Assembly: GCA_947624435.1 (NCBI GenBank)
Contig: CANQKE010000017.1
Coordinates: 1-47,347, forward strand
DNA: 47,347 bases
Reading direction: 5' to 3'
Origin: an uncultured Ruminiclostridium sp.
GTDB lineage: Bacteria > Bacillota > Clostridia > Oscillospirales > Ruminococcaceae
Shown here: piece after piece, positions 34,396-42,891 of the stretch
Layout: every line of letters begins with the position of its first letter
Numbering within the stretch: position 1 is the stretch's first letter
The notes under the pieces: generated by a model
What the model was told of the DNA's origin: nothing
Databases searched by the model: none
What the model saw: only the letters and a program-made list of their open reading frames with translations
Program-made: the position numbers and the translations under genes

Positions 34396-35262
34396 TTACT
34401 TTCTTTTCTTAGCAACGATTGCTGCGCCGGTAGCCAGAATTGCTACGCCTGCTGCAACTGCAATGCCTTCTGCACCAGTGTTGGTGTTAGGCTTGCTTGA
34501 GTCGCCGGTAGTAGGAGCTTCGGACTCAGCCGGAGCCTCGGACTGTTCGGGCTCTTCGGACTCTGCGGGCTCTTCGGAACCGCCGCCGATCTCATTGCCG
34601 AGCGTATCAAATGTTGCGATAGTGCTGCCGTCTGCTGCAAGCAGTTCGCAGGTCTGAACGTCGTAGAGAGAAAGGGAGCTGCCCCAATCGGAGAGAGCTA
34701 CCTGATAGTAACCTACGTCAGAAATGCCTTCGGTAGTGAAGGGGTTCTGGAAGCCGAGAGCTTCGAGAGTGTAGGTGTAGTCGCCGGTCTTGGTGGTTAC
34801 AACTGCGGTCTCAGTGTCGTCGCTGGGATCGTCATTGCCGTTTACGTCGGTGTAAAGCTCCAGCTCGGGATCGGTAACGCCCCAGAAAGATGCGTGATTC
34901 TGAGCGCCTGACCAGTTGTAATCATAGTCGTTGGTGGGAGTAACGCCGTCAAGGTCGCCGCCGCCGCAGGAAATGATTATCGCGCCGCCGATCATGCCGT
35001 CCCAAGATTCACGGGACATACCGTCATCGGTAACGGATATGGTGAATCTTACACCGTCGATCTTAGAAAGATCAACACCGCGGTCAATGGTAGTATCGCC
35101 GGTAACCTTAAGCTGGATCATCCACATTGCGTTGGTAACGCTGGTGCCTCCTACCATGTCGCCGTCTACAACGTTATTGATGCATCCGGCGCTTGCGCTG
35201 ATGGCCATTGCTGCGGCTACTGATAAAGCTGCAGCGCCTGCCACAATTTTTTTGATTTTCAT
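34396..35262 (-). CDS. Exported surface protein with sorting-like C-terminus, paralog 2
   Basis: A 288-residue protein. Signal peptide MKIKKIVAGAAALS..., cleaved probably after ASA (about residue 25). The unrecognised globular domain shares with the gene at 10214-11077 the ordered segments RGVDLSK, DDGMSRESWDG, GGA-I-I-S-GGGD, FWGVTD and NPF...VGYYQV plus WGSSL. A Glu/Ser/Pro-rich linker follows, then TGDSSKPNTNTGAEG, a hydrophobic Ala/Val helix and KKRK. The last 35 residues are nearly identical between the paralogs. A new feature is an acidic loop with DVNGNDDPSDD that could bind calcium. It is a single-gene unit with strong signals, so probably abundant. Confidence 0.75.
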   Translation of the reverse strand: MKIKKIVAGAAALSVAAAMAISASAGCINNVVDGDMVGGTSVTNAMWMIQLKVTGDTTIDRGVDLSKIDGVRFTISVTDDGMSRESWDGMIGGAIIISCGGGDLDGVTPTNDYDYNWSGAQNHASFWGVTDPELELYTDVNGNDDPSDDTETAVVTTKTGDYTYTLEALGFQNPFTTEGISDVGYYQVALSDWGSSLSLYDVQTCELLAADGSTIATFDTLGNEIGGGSEEPAESEEPEQSEAPAESEAPTTGDSSKPNTNTGAEGIAVAAGVAILATGAAIVAKKRK

Positions 35263-35319
35263 TGCTGTTTTTCCTCCGAATAATTATTATAAGCATGACA
35301 GAACGCCTGCCTAATAAAT

Positions 35320-35348
35320 AGTATATCACCGCATTTTAATAAAATCAA
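35320..35348 (-). promoter_or_regulatory. Promoter of surface protein paralog 2
   Basis: Minus strand TTGATT (plus 35343-35348), 17-base spacer, TATACT (plus 35320-35325). GGAGG lies before the ATG. The rest of 35349-35467 is AT-rich and shows nothing. Confidence 0.78.
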
Positions 35349-35467
35349 TAAACATATTATCCAAAAAATTCTACTTAAATTTAGACTTTTTACATAATAT
35401 TTTCATGGATATATTTGATTATTTACTTAAAAAATGAGATTTTAGTTTAAGCGTGTGAAAATTCGCC

Positions 35468-35496
35468 TTGACATCATGGGAAAAAGCGTGTATAAT
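35468..35496 (+). promoter_or_regulatory. Consensus promoter of leuS
   Basis: TTGACA (35468-35473), 17-base spacer, TATAAT (35491-35496): both boxes match the consensus exactly. Confidence 0.9.
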
Positions 35497-35538
35497 ATGT
35501 CTGTAAGCCGATTCGCATGTTCTCAGGCGGCACGGCAG

Positions 35539-35571
35539 GTCCGTCTTATGTAAGGGCGGGCGTTTATTTTT
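35539..35571 (+). promoter_or_regulatory. Leader hairpin before leuS, candidate attenuator
   Basis: gtccgtctt (35539-35547) can pair with aagggcgggc (35552-35561) through six Watson-Crick and three G-T pairs. It is followed by GTTTATTTTT and then the leuS ribosome site. Hairpin plus U-rich run in a leader of about 85 bases suggests conditional termination. It is not a T-box: the specifier stem and conserved antiterminator bases are absent. Confidence 0.4.
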
Positions 35572-35587
35572 GGAAAGGATCTTTAGC

Positions 35588-37993
35588 ATGAGCGAGAACA
35601 AATATGATTTTTCCGCCATTGAGAAGAAGTGGCAGACCTACTGGGAGGAACACGGCACTTTCCGCGCGGAAAATAACAGCAGCAAGCCGAAATTCTACGC
35701 GCTGGTGGAATTTCCTTATCCGTCCGGAGCGGGTATGCATATCGGTCATATCAAGGCGTATTCCGGCCTTGAGGTAGTAAGCCGCAAGAGAAGATTACAG
35801 GGGTATAACGTGCTGTTCCCGATAGGCTTTGACGCATACGGTCTGCCCACCGAGAACACCGCGATAAAGACCGGCGTACATCCGCGGCAGGTCACCGACC
35901 GCAATATAATAAAATTCACCGATCAGTTAAAGCGCGCGGGCTTTTCGTTCGACTGGTCGCGCACGATAGATACTACCGAGGAAAGCTACTACAAGTGGAC
36001 GCAGTGGATATTCCTCAAAATGTTCGAGCACGGGCTGGTATTCCGCGATAAGACCTTGGTAAATTACTGCCCGAGCTGCAAGGTCGTGCTGTCCAACGAG
36101 GATTCGCAGGGCGGACACTGCGATATCTGCCACAGTGAGATAGTGCAAAAGACCAAAGAGGTTTGGTATCTCAGGATAACCGAGTACGCCGAAAAGCTGC
36201 TCCAAGGGCTGGAAAAGGTGGATTATCTGCCGAACGTGAAGCTCCAGCAGCAAAACTGGATAGGAAAATCCGTCGGCGCGTTCGTTGAGTTCAAGCTGGC
36301 TCAGGCGGAAGAAAAGCTGCGTATCTACACCACCAGACCGGATACGCTGTACGGCGTTACCTTCATGGTTATCGCTCCCGAGCATCCTATCATAGATAAG
36401 TATAAGGACAGCCTTGCAAATTATGACGAGCTCGCGGCATACCGCAAAGAGTGCGCGAAAAAGAGCGAGTTTGAGCGCACCCAGCTTGTCAAGGACAAGA
36501 CCGGCGTTAAGATAGACGGACTTTCCGCGATAAATCCCGTAAACGGCAAGGAGATACCGATATACATTTCCGACTATGTAATGATGGGATACGGCACGGG
36601 CGCTATTATGGCGGTTCCCGCGCACGATACCCGCGACTATGAGTTTGCAAAGAAATTCGGCATAGATATAATCGAGGTAATAAAGGGCGGCGACATTTCA
36701 AAGGAGGCGTACACCGGCGACGGCGAAATGGTAAATTCCGGCGTGCTGAACGGTATCGCCACCAAGAAAGAGGCCATCGAAAAAATGCTTTCCGAGCTTG
36801 AAAAGCTGGGCTGCGGCGAAAAGGGCGTGCAGTACAAGATGAAAGACTGGGCGTTCAACCGTCAGAGGTACTGGGGAGAGCCTATTCCTATCGTTCACTG
36901 CCCGCATTGCGGAATGGTGCCCGTGCCTTATGAGGAGCTGCCGCTTAAATTACCGCCGGTGGAGAATTTTGCGCCCGGCTCGGACGGGGAAAGCCCGCTT
37001 GCAAAGATAGATTCGTTTGTAAACTGCAAGTGCCCCAAGTGCGGCGGCGACGCAAAGCGCGAGACCGACACCATGCCTCAGTGGGCGGGTTCTAGCTGGT
37101 ATTTCCTGCGCTACTGCGATCCGCACAACGACGAATGCTTCGCCTCCAAAGAGGCGCTTAAATACTGGCTGCCGGTAGACTGGTACAACGGCGGCATGGA
37201 GCACGTTACCCGCCACATGATATATTCGAGGTTCTGGCACAGATTCTTATATGATATCGGGGAAGTGCCGACCGACGAGCCTTACGCAAAGCGTACCGCG
37301 CAGGGCATGGTATTAGGCCCGGACGGAGAGAAGATGAGCAAGTCCAAGGGCAACGTGGTAGACCCCAACGACGTTGTAGATGAGTACGGCGCGGACGTGC
37401 TGAGGGTCTATGTGCTGTTCATGGGCGATTATGAGCAGGCGGCTCCCTGGAGCGAAAGCAGCGTAAAGGGCTGCAAGAGGTTCTTGGATCGTATCTGGGC
37501 TTTGCAGGATATACTGGTCGACGGCGATGAATATTCCCCCGAGCTTACCGCAAGCATGCACCGCACGATAAAGAAGGTCAGCGAGGACATCGAGGCGATG
37601 AAGTTCAATACCGCCGTTGCCGCGATGATGACGCTTATCAATGAGATAAACGCGGTCGGCAGGATAAACAAGGCGGAGCTTAAGAGCCTGCTTACGATAT
37701 TGTACCCGTTCGCTCCTCATATTTCCGAGGAAATGTACAGCACGCTCGGCTTCGGCATACTCAGCGAATCCGAGTGGGTAAGCTATGACGAATCGCTTTG
37801 CGTACAGCAGACCGTTGAGATAGCCGTTCAGATCTGCGGCAAGATAAAAGCAAGGATAAACGTCCCCAGCTCCGCCGAAAAGGACGAGCTGCTTGCCTTG
37901 GCAAAAGAGGCCGTAGCAGACTTGCTTAACGGAAAGACGATCAAAAAAGAGATCGTAGTACCGGGCAAGCTTGTGAATATAGTTGCTGTTTGA
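35588..37993 (+). CDS. leuS: Leucyl-tRNA synthetase
   Basis: An 801-residue class I synthetase that charges tRNA-Leu. FPYPSGAGMHIGHIKAYSG carries the HIGH motif (about 43-46) and GEKMSKSKGN the KMSKS motif (about 581-585). The editing insert (CP1; about 220-410, with TTRPDTLYGVTF and MAVPAHDTRDYEF) is complete. A zinc-like cluster CPHCG/CPKCG lies in the middle. ATG 35588 follows GGAAAGG; an ATG six codons up has no ribosome site. Single-gene unit. Confidence 0.96.
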   Translation: MSENKYDFSAIEKKWQTYWEEHGTFRAENNSSKPKFYALVEFPYPSGAGMHIGHIKAYSGLEVVSRKRRLQGYNVLFPIGFDAYGLPTENTAIKTGVHPRQVTDRNIIKFTDQLKRAGFSFDWSRTIDTTEESYYKWTQWIFLKMFEHGLVFRDKTLVNYCPSCKVVLSNEDSQGGHCDICHSEIVQKTKEVWYLRITEYAEKLLQGLEKVDYLPNVKLQQQNWIGKSVGAFVEFKLAQAEEKLRIYTTRPDTLYGVTFMVIAPEHPIIDKYKDSLANYDELAAYRKECAKKSEFERTQLVKDKTGVKIDGLSAINPVNGKEIPIYISDYVMMGYGTGAIMAVPAHDTRDYEFAKKFGIDIIEVIKGGDISKEAYTGDGEMVNSGVLNGIATKKEAIEKMLSELEKLGCGEKGVQYKMKDWAFNRQRYWGEPIPIVHCPHCGMVPVPYEELPLKLPPVENFAPGSDGESPLAKIDSFVNCKCPKCGGDAKRETDTMPQWAGSSWYFLRYCDPHNDECFASKEALKYWLPVDWYNGGMEHVTRHMIYSRFWHRFLYDIGEVPTDEPYAKRTAQGMVLGPDGEKMSKSKGNVVDPNDVVDEYGADVLRVYVLFMGDYEQAAPWSESSVKGCKRFLDRIWALQDILVDGDEYSPELTASMHRTIKKVSEDIEAMKFNTAVAAMMTLINEINAVGRINKAELKSLLTILYPFAPHISEEMYSTLGFGILSESEWVSYDESLCVQQTVEIAVQICGKIKARINVPSSAEKDELLALAKEAVADLLNGKTIKKEIVVPGKLVNIVAV

Positions 37994-38010
37994 CTTTTTT
38001 CTGTAACAAA

Positions 38011-38041
38011 AATGCACCGTTTTATAGCGGTGCGTTTTTTT
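38011..38041 (+). terminator. Terminator of leuS
   Basis: gcaccg (38014-38019) pairs with cggtgc (38028-38033), followed by GTTTTTTT. Confidence 0.85.
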
Positions 38042-38060
38042 CGTTTTCTTAAGATTACCG

Positions 38061-38836
38061 TTGCATACGAAATACAAGGGATAATCCTTATCCGAATTTA
38101 TCCACCTCCGCTGGCCTCTCCGACAGGACACCGCGTCGTCACAAACTCCGCTCCACTCCATTCGACCGTAAAGGTCGAATATCCGTTCCTCTCCGTTGCT
38201 CCTCCTTTTCCCAAAAAGTCAAAGACTTTTTGGGAACCCTTATAAATGGGAAGCAATCCCTACGGGTTTTCTTCCCCTCCCCACGGTTTCCTTTCGGTCT
38301 TTTCTTCCCGCCCCCACCCTATCTTTCCCCTTTACGCTTCCTATGAAGGGCACTTGATGACTCCGAAATACAGTACGTCGGTTAAGTTGTACAGACTCAT
38401 TTGGCTGCTTGGCGGAGGCATTATAAAGTTCTTTTATTGAGTTGTTGTTCTTTTGACCATGCGTTTTTACCCACCCTTTGATTTCGGAGAAATCAAAACA
38501 ACTATCCGCGCCAGCGGATAGTATGCCCGCCCCATTTGTTTGGGGCTCCGCCCCAAGCCCCGATTTTTTATTTTGGGCTACCGGTATATTCATGTTTGCG
38601 GACAGTTTAGAAACTCGTGCTTTTTGAGGCGGAGCAAAGCCCTGATTAATTGAGTGCTGCCCCACACCCTTTTGAGTTATGTCCTTAAACCCCACCGCGT
38701 GCATGTTGTTCTTAAACTCTTATATATTTATACAAAATTATCCCTCCCGTATGGGAGGGATAATTTTGTGAACACATAAGGGGTTCGGGGAGCAATCTGC
38801 TCCCCGACGGGGGTCTGGGGGCAGAGCCCCCATAAA
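38061..38836 (+). repeat. Long dispersed repeat, copy B (about 0.78 kb, non-coding)
   Basis: Same orientation and block order as 11377-12071. The first 70 bases and the block around 38338-38468 are the best kept. Unique inserts include a caaaaagtc/gactttttg hairpin near 38215 and a gatttc/gaaatc stretch near 38480. It fills the spacer between the 3' ends of leuS and the GGDEF/EAL gene. A 154-codon minus-strand frame here (38240-38704) is broken in copy A and is not counted as a gene. Confidence 0.8.
38732..38769. terminator. Bidirectional terminator hairpin inside repeat copy B
   Basis: acaaaattatccctccc (38732-38748) pairs with gggagggataattttgt (38753-38769). Compared with copy A the stem has an A-T where copy A has C-G, so pairing is kept. 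Confidence 0.7.
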
Positions 38837-38867
38837 CGGGGTTTGGGGCGGAGCCCCAAAATCACCC

Positions 38868-41800
38868 TCAAGTAGTCTTCGTACTCTCTAAATACTTCTC
38901 CGCTTCCTCCACCGGCATCGGGCGGGCGTATAAAAATCCCTGCGCGGTGTCGCAGCCGCACATCTCCAAAAAGTCCGCCTGCTCAGCAGTTTCCACACCC
39001 TCGGCGATAAGCCCTAAGCCTATATCCTTTGACATTGATATAGTATGCGAGATTATCTTCTTGCCGTGGTCGGATATCATGAAGCTGGACAAAAATTCGC
39101 GGTCTATCTTCAGCACGTCGAAATTCGTGCTTTTGAGCGTATTGAGCGAGGAATATCCCGCGCCGAAATCGTCCATCAACAGAGTGTAGCCGTGATTTTT
39201 AAGCTCCTGCATCATTAGATTTGTATTTATATTTTCTATGCTCTCGGTTATCTCCACTTCTAGCAGATATTTCGGCAACCGGTATTTTGCTATCAGCGCG
39301 TCAAGAGAATTAATAAAGCTGTCGTCCTTGAGGTGTACCCTCGATACGTTTATAGAAACCGGCAGCGGTCTAAGCCCTCTGTCTACCCAGTCGCGCAGGA
39401 CCTTGCAGGCGCACTCCCATACGTAAAGATCCAGCCTTACGATAAAGCCGTTTTCCTCAAACAGCGGAATAAATTCTCCCGGCTGTATCATGCCGCGGGT
39501 AGGATGCTGCCATCTTACCAGCGCCTCAAATCCCAGCACCTTTTTGCTGGAAATGCTGAATTTCGGCTGCAAGTAGATAAGAAACTCCTTGTTCTCCAGC
39601 GCGGTGACCATGTTTTCTTCTATGAACTTTCTCACCTTGCCGACCTGAAGAAGCTTGTTATCGTAAAACGCAATATTTTCTATCGCGCTGTGCTTTACTA
39701 TATTGCGCGCCTGCGACGCACGGTCGCCCATTACGCGCGGCGGTAATGTCTTGTCGTCTATCAGGAAAACGCCGAAAGAAAACTCATACCGTATATCGCG
39801 GAAGCCCGAAAGCCGCTGCTCTACCGTCCTTATCTCGGCGGTCAAGGATTCGATCGTATCGTAAGGGGTAAGCAGCATGAACAGGTCTGCGCTGAGCCTT
39901 GCGCTGAGCTGCTCCTTGCCGCAATATGCCTTCAGCCTGCGGGCGATGTAGTACAGCAGCTCGGTGCCGACCTCCTCGCCGTAGGTCTCGTTTATGAATT
40001 TGAAACGCTTGATGTCCAGATGTACCAGCGCCATCTTCTTATCGCCCGCCTTGTTTATCATATCGGAGATAAGATTATTTATCATAAGCGGGTTGTCGGT
40101 AGTGGTGTAGTAGTTGAATATCTCAATGTGCATTTCCTCATCGGGAGAGGACCTGTGTATATATCCCGCAAGCTCGTTCATGCGTTCGTCCGTGCCGGTA
40201 AGCCATACGCTTACCGAGTACCACTGCGGCTGTCCGTTTTCGACAAGCCGGATATTCACACCAAGCTTGCTTGTCTCTATTTTATTTTCAAACGAGCGGC
40301 GTATTTTCTCGATAAATTCCGAATATACACCCTCGTCGTCTTTATATACGCAGCCGCTGCGCAGTATAGCCCTCAGCGGGTTGACCGAGGAGGATACCAT
40401 ACACTGCGGCGTGTTCTCGTTCTCGGAAATGTACCATTTGAAATGGATATAATCTATATAGAAGTAGGTGGAGGAGGTGTCCATGCGCAGTATCTCGTGT
40501 ATCCTCATAGAGAAACTGCCCAGCGTGGTCTTGCCTATCTCGTTTGCGGCACTCAGCGAAGCGTCGCCGCGCTTTTGCTCCTTTTGCGCGTACATCTGCC
40601 AGTCGGAACGCTTGATAAGGTCTTTTATATCCTCTATCGTACTCGCCTTATCCACCGATACGCCCATGCTTATCGAAACCTCATACGGCTTGCCGGAGGT
40701 GCTGTTGAAGTGATCCAGATGATCCTGAATACCCTCTCCTATATTTACCGCCTTGCGTTTGGGGTCGTCGTCAAAGCCCAGCAGTATAAATTCGTCCCCG
40801 CCGAACCTTGCGCAGATCGTCCACTCCCCGCATACCGAGGACAAAGCGTCGGCGGTCTCCTTTATCGCTATGTCTCCGTTTGAATGGCCGTGCTTGTCGT
40901 TTATCTGTTTGAGCTTATCCATATCCGCCGATATGATGAAAGCCGACTTACTGCCGCAGCGCGTCAGCATTTCCTCCGCCGCGCTGATAAAACCGCGCCG
41001 GTTATATACGCCGGTCAGCGGGTCGCGGAAGTGCAGCATCTCAAGATCGTTGTACGCTATCTTAAGGTCATAGCTGTGCTTGAAGTTTTCCAGTATCTGA
41101 TTGGTGATATTAACAAAGCGTCTGGCGTTGTGGAACTGGTATTCCCTCATGCCCAGAGCCAGACAGTAAAAGCCCAGCACCTGCGATTGATAATGCAGCG
41201 GCACGAACATCAGCCAGTCAAAAAGCTCGATATTCTTATCAAAATCAGGTATGATATCCTTGGCCTTGAAAGAGAGTATGCTGGACGGCTCTCTGTCGGC
41301 GCTGCGGTGCAGTGCGGTCATATCCGCGGTGTAGACGCTGTGGTACGCCTTGGGTATCACGCTGCATTCCTTAGTGAGAAAATCGTCGTTCAGGCAAAGC
41401 CAGGAGAACCGTTCGATATATCTCATCAGCGTTTCCGCCAGCTTGTCAAACGTCTGATCGCTTATCGCGGCGGCGTAATAGTCTATCATGGTATTTTCAT
41501 GCGCCTGCGCATGAAAATTATAGTCGCTTATCTCAAGCAGCTGCTCTTCGGTCAGCTTCTGATAGCTTTCCGGCACGCAGCCGCAGGACTCCGACGGTAC
41601 AAGCCGAAATTCCAGCTTGACGTCCCGCGCCCCGCTCTTTTCACAGAGCAGCCTGTCGCACTCCGTCAATACCTGATTTGCGAGTAACTCCGCGTCAAGG
41701 ATAGAGGTGGTTATATGCGTAACTAATACCTTATGCTCGTGATATACCGCGTCAAATCCGGTAATTATCACGTCCTGCGGTATTTTATACCCGCGCTCGC

Positions 41801-42455
41801 ACAGATAGCGCACCGCGGTGGCTGCCATGGTGTCGTTAGCGCAGATTATCGCCTCCGGCATTTCCTGTCCGGACGCAAGGAATTCGTCTAATACACGCTT
41901 GGTAGGCTCCGACCAGAAATCTCCGTAGCCTATCCTGCTTTCCTCTACCGGAAGACCATGCTCCGCCATGACGCGGCGGAAAGCGTCCAGCCTTTCATCA
42001 GAAAAGCGATTGTCTTTCAGTCCGGCGATGAAGTTTATCCTTTTGCAGCCGTGCTCCTCCACGACGTGACGCACCATTCTCTCAAAAGACGCGGCATAGT
42101 CGAAATCTATGTTTGTACAGCCGTCTATATACCCGTTCACCGTGACGACGGGACAGCGGTTCTGACCGGCGTACCTTACCAGCGCGTCGGTTATCCACTT
42201 GTTTTTTATCGTTTCGGGGAATAATATCAATACGTCGGTTATATCGAAATTCACCAGATGATATATGCTGGCCTCGCCCTTTGTAAAGGGGGTGTCGTAA
42301 TAAAAGTCGGAGAATGAGTTATACAAAAGCACCTTATACCCACCCTCTATAAGAGACTGGGATATAGCGGTAATTATGTGATCGATGTGTTCGTCCTGAA
42401 CTCCGGCGACACAGATCGACGCTATTTTATAGGTTTTATCACCGTTTTTGAACAC
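38868..42455 (-). CDS. LacI-type sensor / GGDEF / degenerate GGDEF / EAL cyclic-di-GMP protein
   Basis: A 1195-residue protein without signal peptide or membrane helix. Order: periplasmic-binding-protein-like ligand domain of LacI type (1-290, but no DNA-binding helix-turn-helix); a GAF-like region (310-460); an intact diguanylate cyclase with FGGDEF (551-556) and no RxxD inhibitory site; a PAS-like region (655-790); a second GGDEF domain with SADLF in place of GGDEF (855-859), so inactive; and an intact EAL phosphodiesterase with EALVRW (977-982), DDFGAGYSS and AEGVE. It should both make and break c-di-GMP in response to a small cytoplasmic ligand. The GTG start follows GGAGG by 8 bases. Single-gene unit. 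Confidence 0.9.
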   Translation of the reverse strand: MFKNGDKTYKIASICVAGVQDEHIDHIITAISQSLIEGGYKVLLYNSFSDFYYDTPFTKGEASIYHLVNFDITDVLILFPETIKNKWITDALVRYAGQNRCPVVTVNGYIDGCTNIDFDYAASFERMVRHVVEEHGCKRINFIAGLKDNRFSDERLDAFRRVMAEHGLPVEESRIGYGDFWSEPTKRVLDEFLASGQEMPEAIICANDTMAATAVRYLCERGYKIPQDVIITGFDAVYHEHKVLVTHITTSILDAELLANQVLTECDRLLCEKSGARDVKLEFRLVPSESCGCVPESYQKLTEEQLLEISDYNFHAQAHENTMIDYYAAAISDQTFDKLAETLMRYIERFSWLCLNDDFLTKECSVIPKAYHSVYTADMTALHRSADREPSSILSFKAKDIIPDFDKNIELFDWLMFVPLHYQSQVLGFYCLALGMREYQFHNARRFVNITNQILENFKHSYDLKIAYNDLEMLHFRDPLTGVYNRRGFISAAEEMLTRCGSKSAFIISADMDKLKQINDKHGHSNGDIAIKETADALSSVCGEWTICARFGGDEFILLGFDDDPKRKAVNIGEGIQDHLDHFNSTSGKPYEVSISMGVSVDKASTIEDIKDLIKRSDWQMYAQKEQKRGDASLSAANEIGKTTLGSFSMRIHEILRMDTSSTYFYIDYIHFKWYISENENTPQCMVSSSVNPLRAILRSGCVYKDDEGVYSEFIEKIRRSFENKIETSKLGVNIRLVENGQPQWYSVSVWLTGTDERMNELAGYIHRSSPDEEMHIEIFNYYTTTDNPLMINNLISDMINKAGDKKMALVHLDIKRFKFINETYGEEVGTELLYYIARRLKAYCGKEQLSARLSADLFMLLTPYDTIESLTAEIRTVEQRLSGFRDIRYEFSFGVFLIDDKTLPPRVMGDRASQARNIVKHSAIENIAFYDNKLLQVGKVRKFIEENMVTALENKEFLIYLQPKFSISSKKVLGFEALVRWQHPTRGMIQPGEFIPLFEENGFIVRLDLYVWECACKVLRDWVDRGLRPLPVSINVSRVHLKDDSFINSLDALIAKYRLPKYLLEVEITESIENINTNLMMQELKNHGYTLLMDDFGAGYSSLNTLKSTNFDVLKIDREFLSSFMISDHGKKIISHTISMSKDIGLGLIAEGVETAEQADFLEMCGCDTAQGFLYARPMPVEEAEKYLESTKTT

Positions 42456-42494
42456 TCAACTCACCTCCGGGGCAAACTTTCACGTATATATGAT

Positions 42495-42523
42495 ATTTTA
42501 ACACATCTTCGCCGAATAGTCAA
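42495..42523 (-). promoter_or_regulatory. Promoter of the GGDEF/EAL gene
   Basis: Minus strand TTGACT (plus 42518-42523), 17-base spacer, TAAAAT (plus 42495-42500). Confidence 0.75.
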
Positions 42524-42728
42524 TAAATTCCGTACAAAATACACAAAATGCACAATAAAACAAGCCGTGTATTAGGGATTATGACTATCTCGTGTGGTAG
42601 AATTTTCACATTACGCAAAGCGGAGGTGTAATTTATACAGTAGGCGCATTTTCAGACAAAAAAGCCGCTTTTTTACTTTTTGCACAAAGGCACGGTGAGT
42701 TTTCAAAAAAAATTCATGTAAAAAAAGA
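42524..42728. other. AT-rich spacer with a small terminator-like hairpin
   Basis: No gene is visible on either strand. aaaaaag (42659-42665) pairs with ctttttt (42669-42675), loop CCG, usable as a terminator on either strand. A GCGGAGGTG ribosome-like site near 42620 is followed at once by stop codons. Confidence 0.4.
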
Positions 42729-42758
42729 TTGACACAAACGGCGCTGTACTGATATAAT
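42729..42758 (+). promoter_or_regulatory. Promoter of adhE
   Basis: TTGACA (42729-42734), 18-base spacer, TATAAT (42753-42758). The Rex-like operator lies immediately downstream. Confidence 0.85.
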
Positions 42759-42770
42759 AGCCTTGAAGAA

Positions 42771-42788
42771 TTGTTAAAAAATTAACCG
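42771..42788. promoter_or_regulatory. Rex-like operator (NADH-sensing repressor site)
   Basis: TTGTTAA, four A, then TTAACCG. The Rex consensus is TTGTTAA-N4-TTAACAA, so 16 of 18 positions fit. It starts about 6 bases after the expected transcription start of adhE, a place where bound Rex would block transcription until NADH rises. Confidence 0.75.
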
Positions 42789-42834
42789 CGGCGCTATCGC
42801 TGAAAGAGCGGGCGTATTTATGCCATTGCCGCGG
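42786..42834 (+). promoter_or_regulatory. Structured leader of adhE
   Basis: ccgcggc (42786-42792) pairs with gccgcgg (42828-42834) and encloses two small hairpins: cgct/agcg (42798-42810, loop GAAAG) and ggcg/tgcc (42811-42824). The result is a three-way junction in a 127-base leader. Not a riboswitch class I recognise. Confidence 0.45.
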
Positions 42835-42891
42835 GTAAAATAACAAGCGGGAGCAAAACGACCCGAAAAGGGAAAGGGAGATAGACGCATA

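Noticed and set aside
35497-35553. Leader peptide of 18 codons ahead of leuS
   Set aside because: Its ATG directly follows the -10 box, so it would lie before the transcription start; it is also not leucine-rich.
35400-35587. T-box riboswitch for leuS
   Set aside because: The leader from the promoter is about 85 bases and lacks the conserved antiterminator sequence and specifier stem.
38240-38704. 154-codon minus-strand open frame in repeat copy B
   Set aside because: The matching frame in copy A is interrupted and the conservation follows hairpins and DNA blocks, not codon positions.
38868-42455. Reading the N-terminal domain of the GGDEF/EAL protein as a LacI transcription factor
   Set aside because: The protein starts directly with the ligand-binding fold; no helix-turn-helix precedes it.
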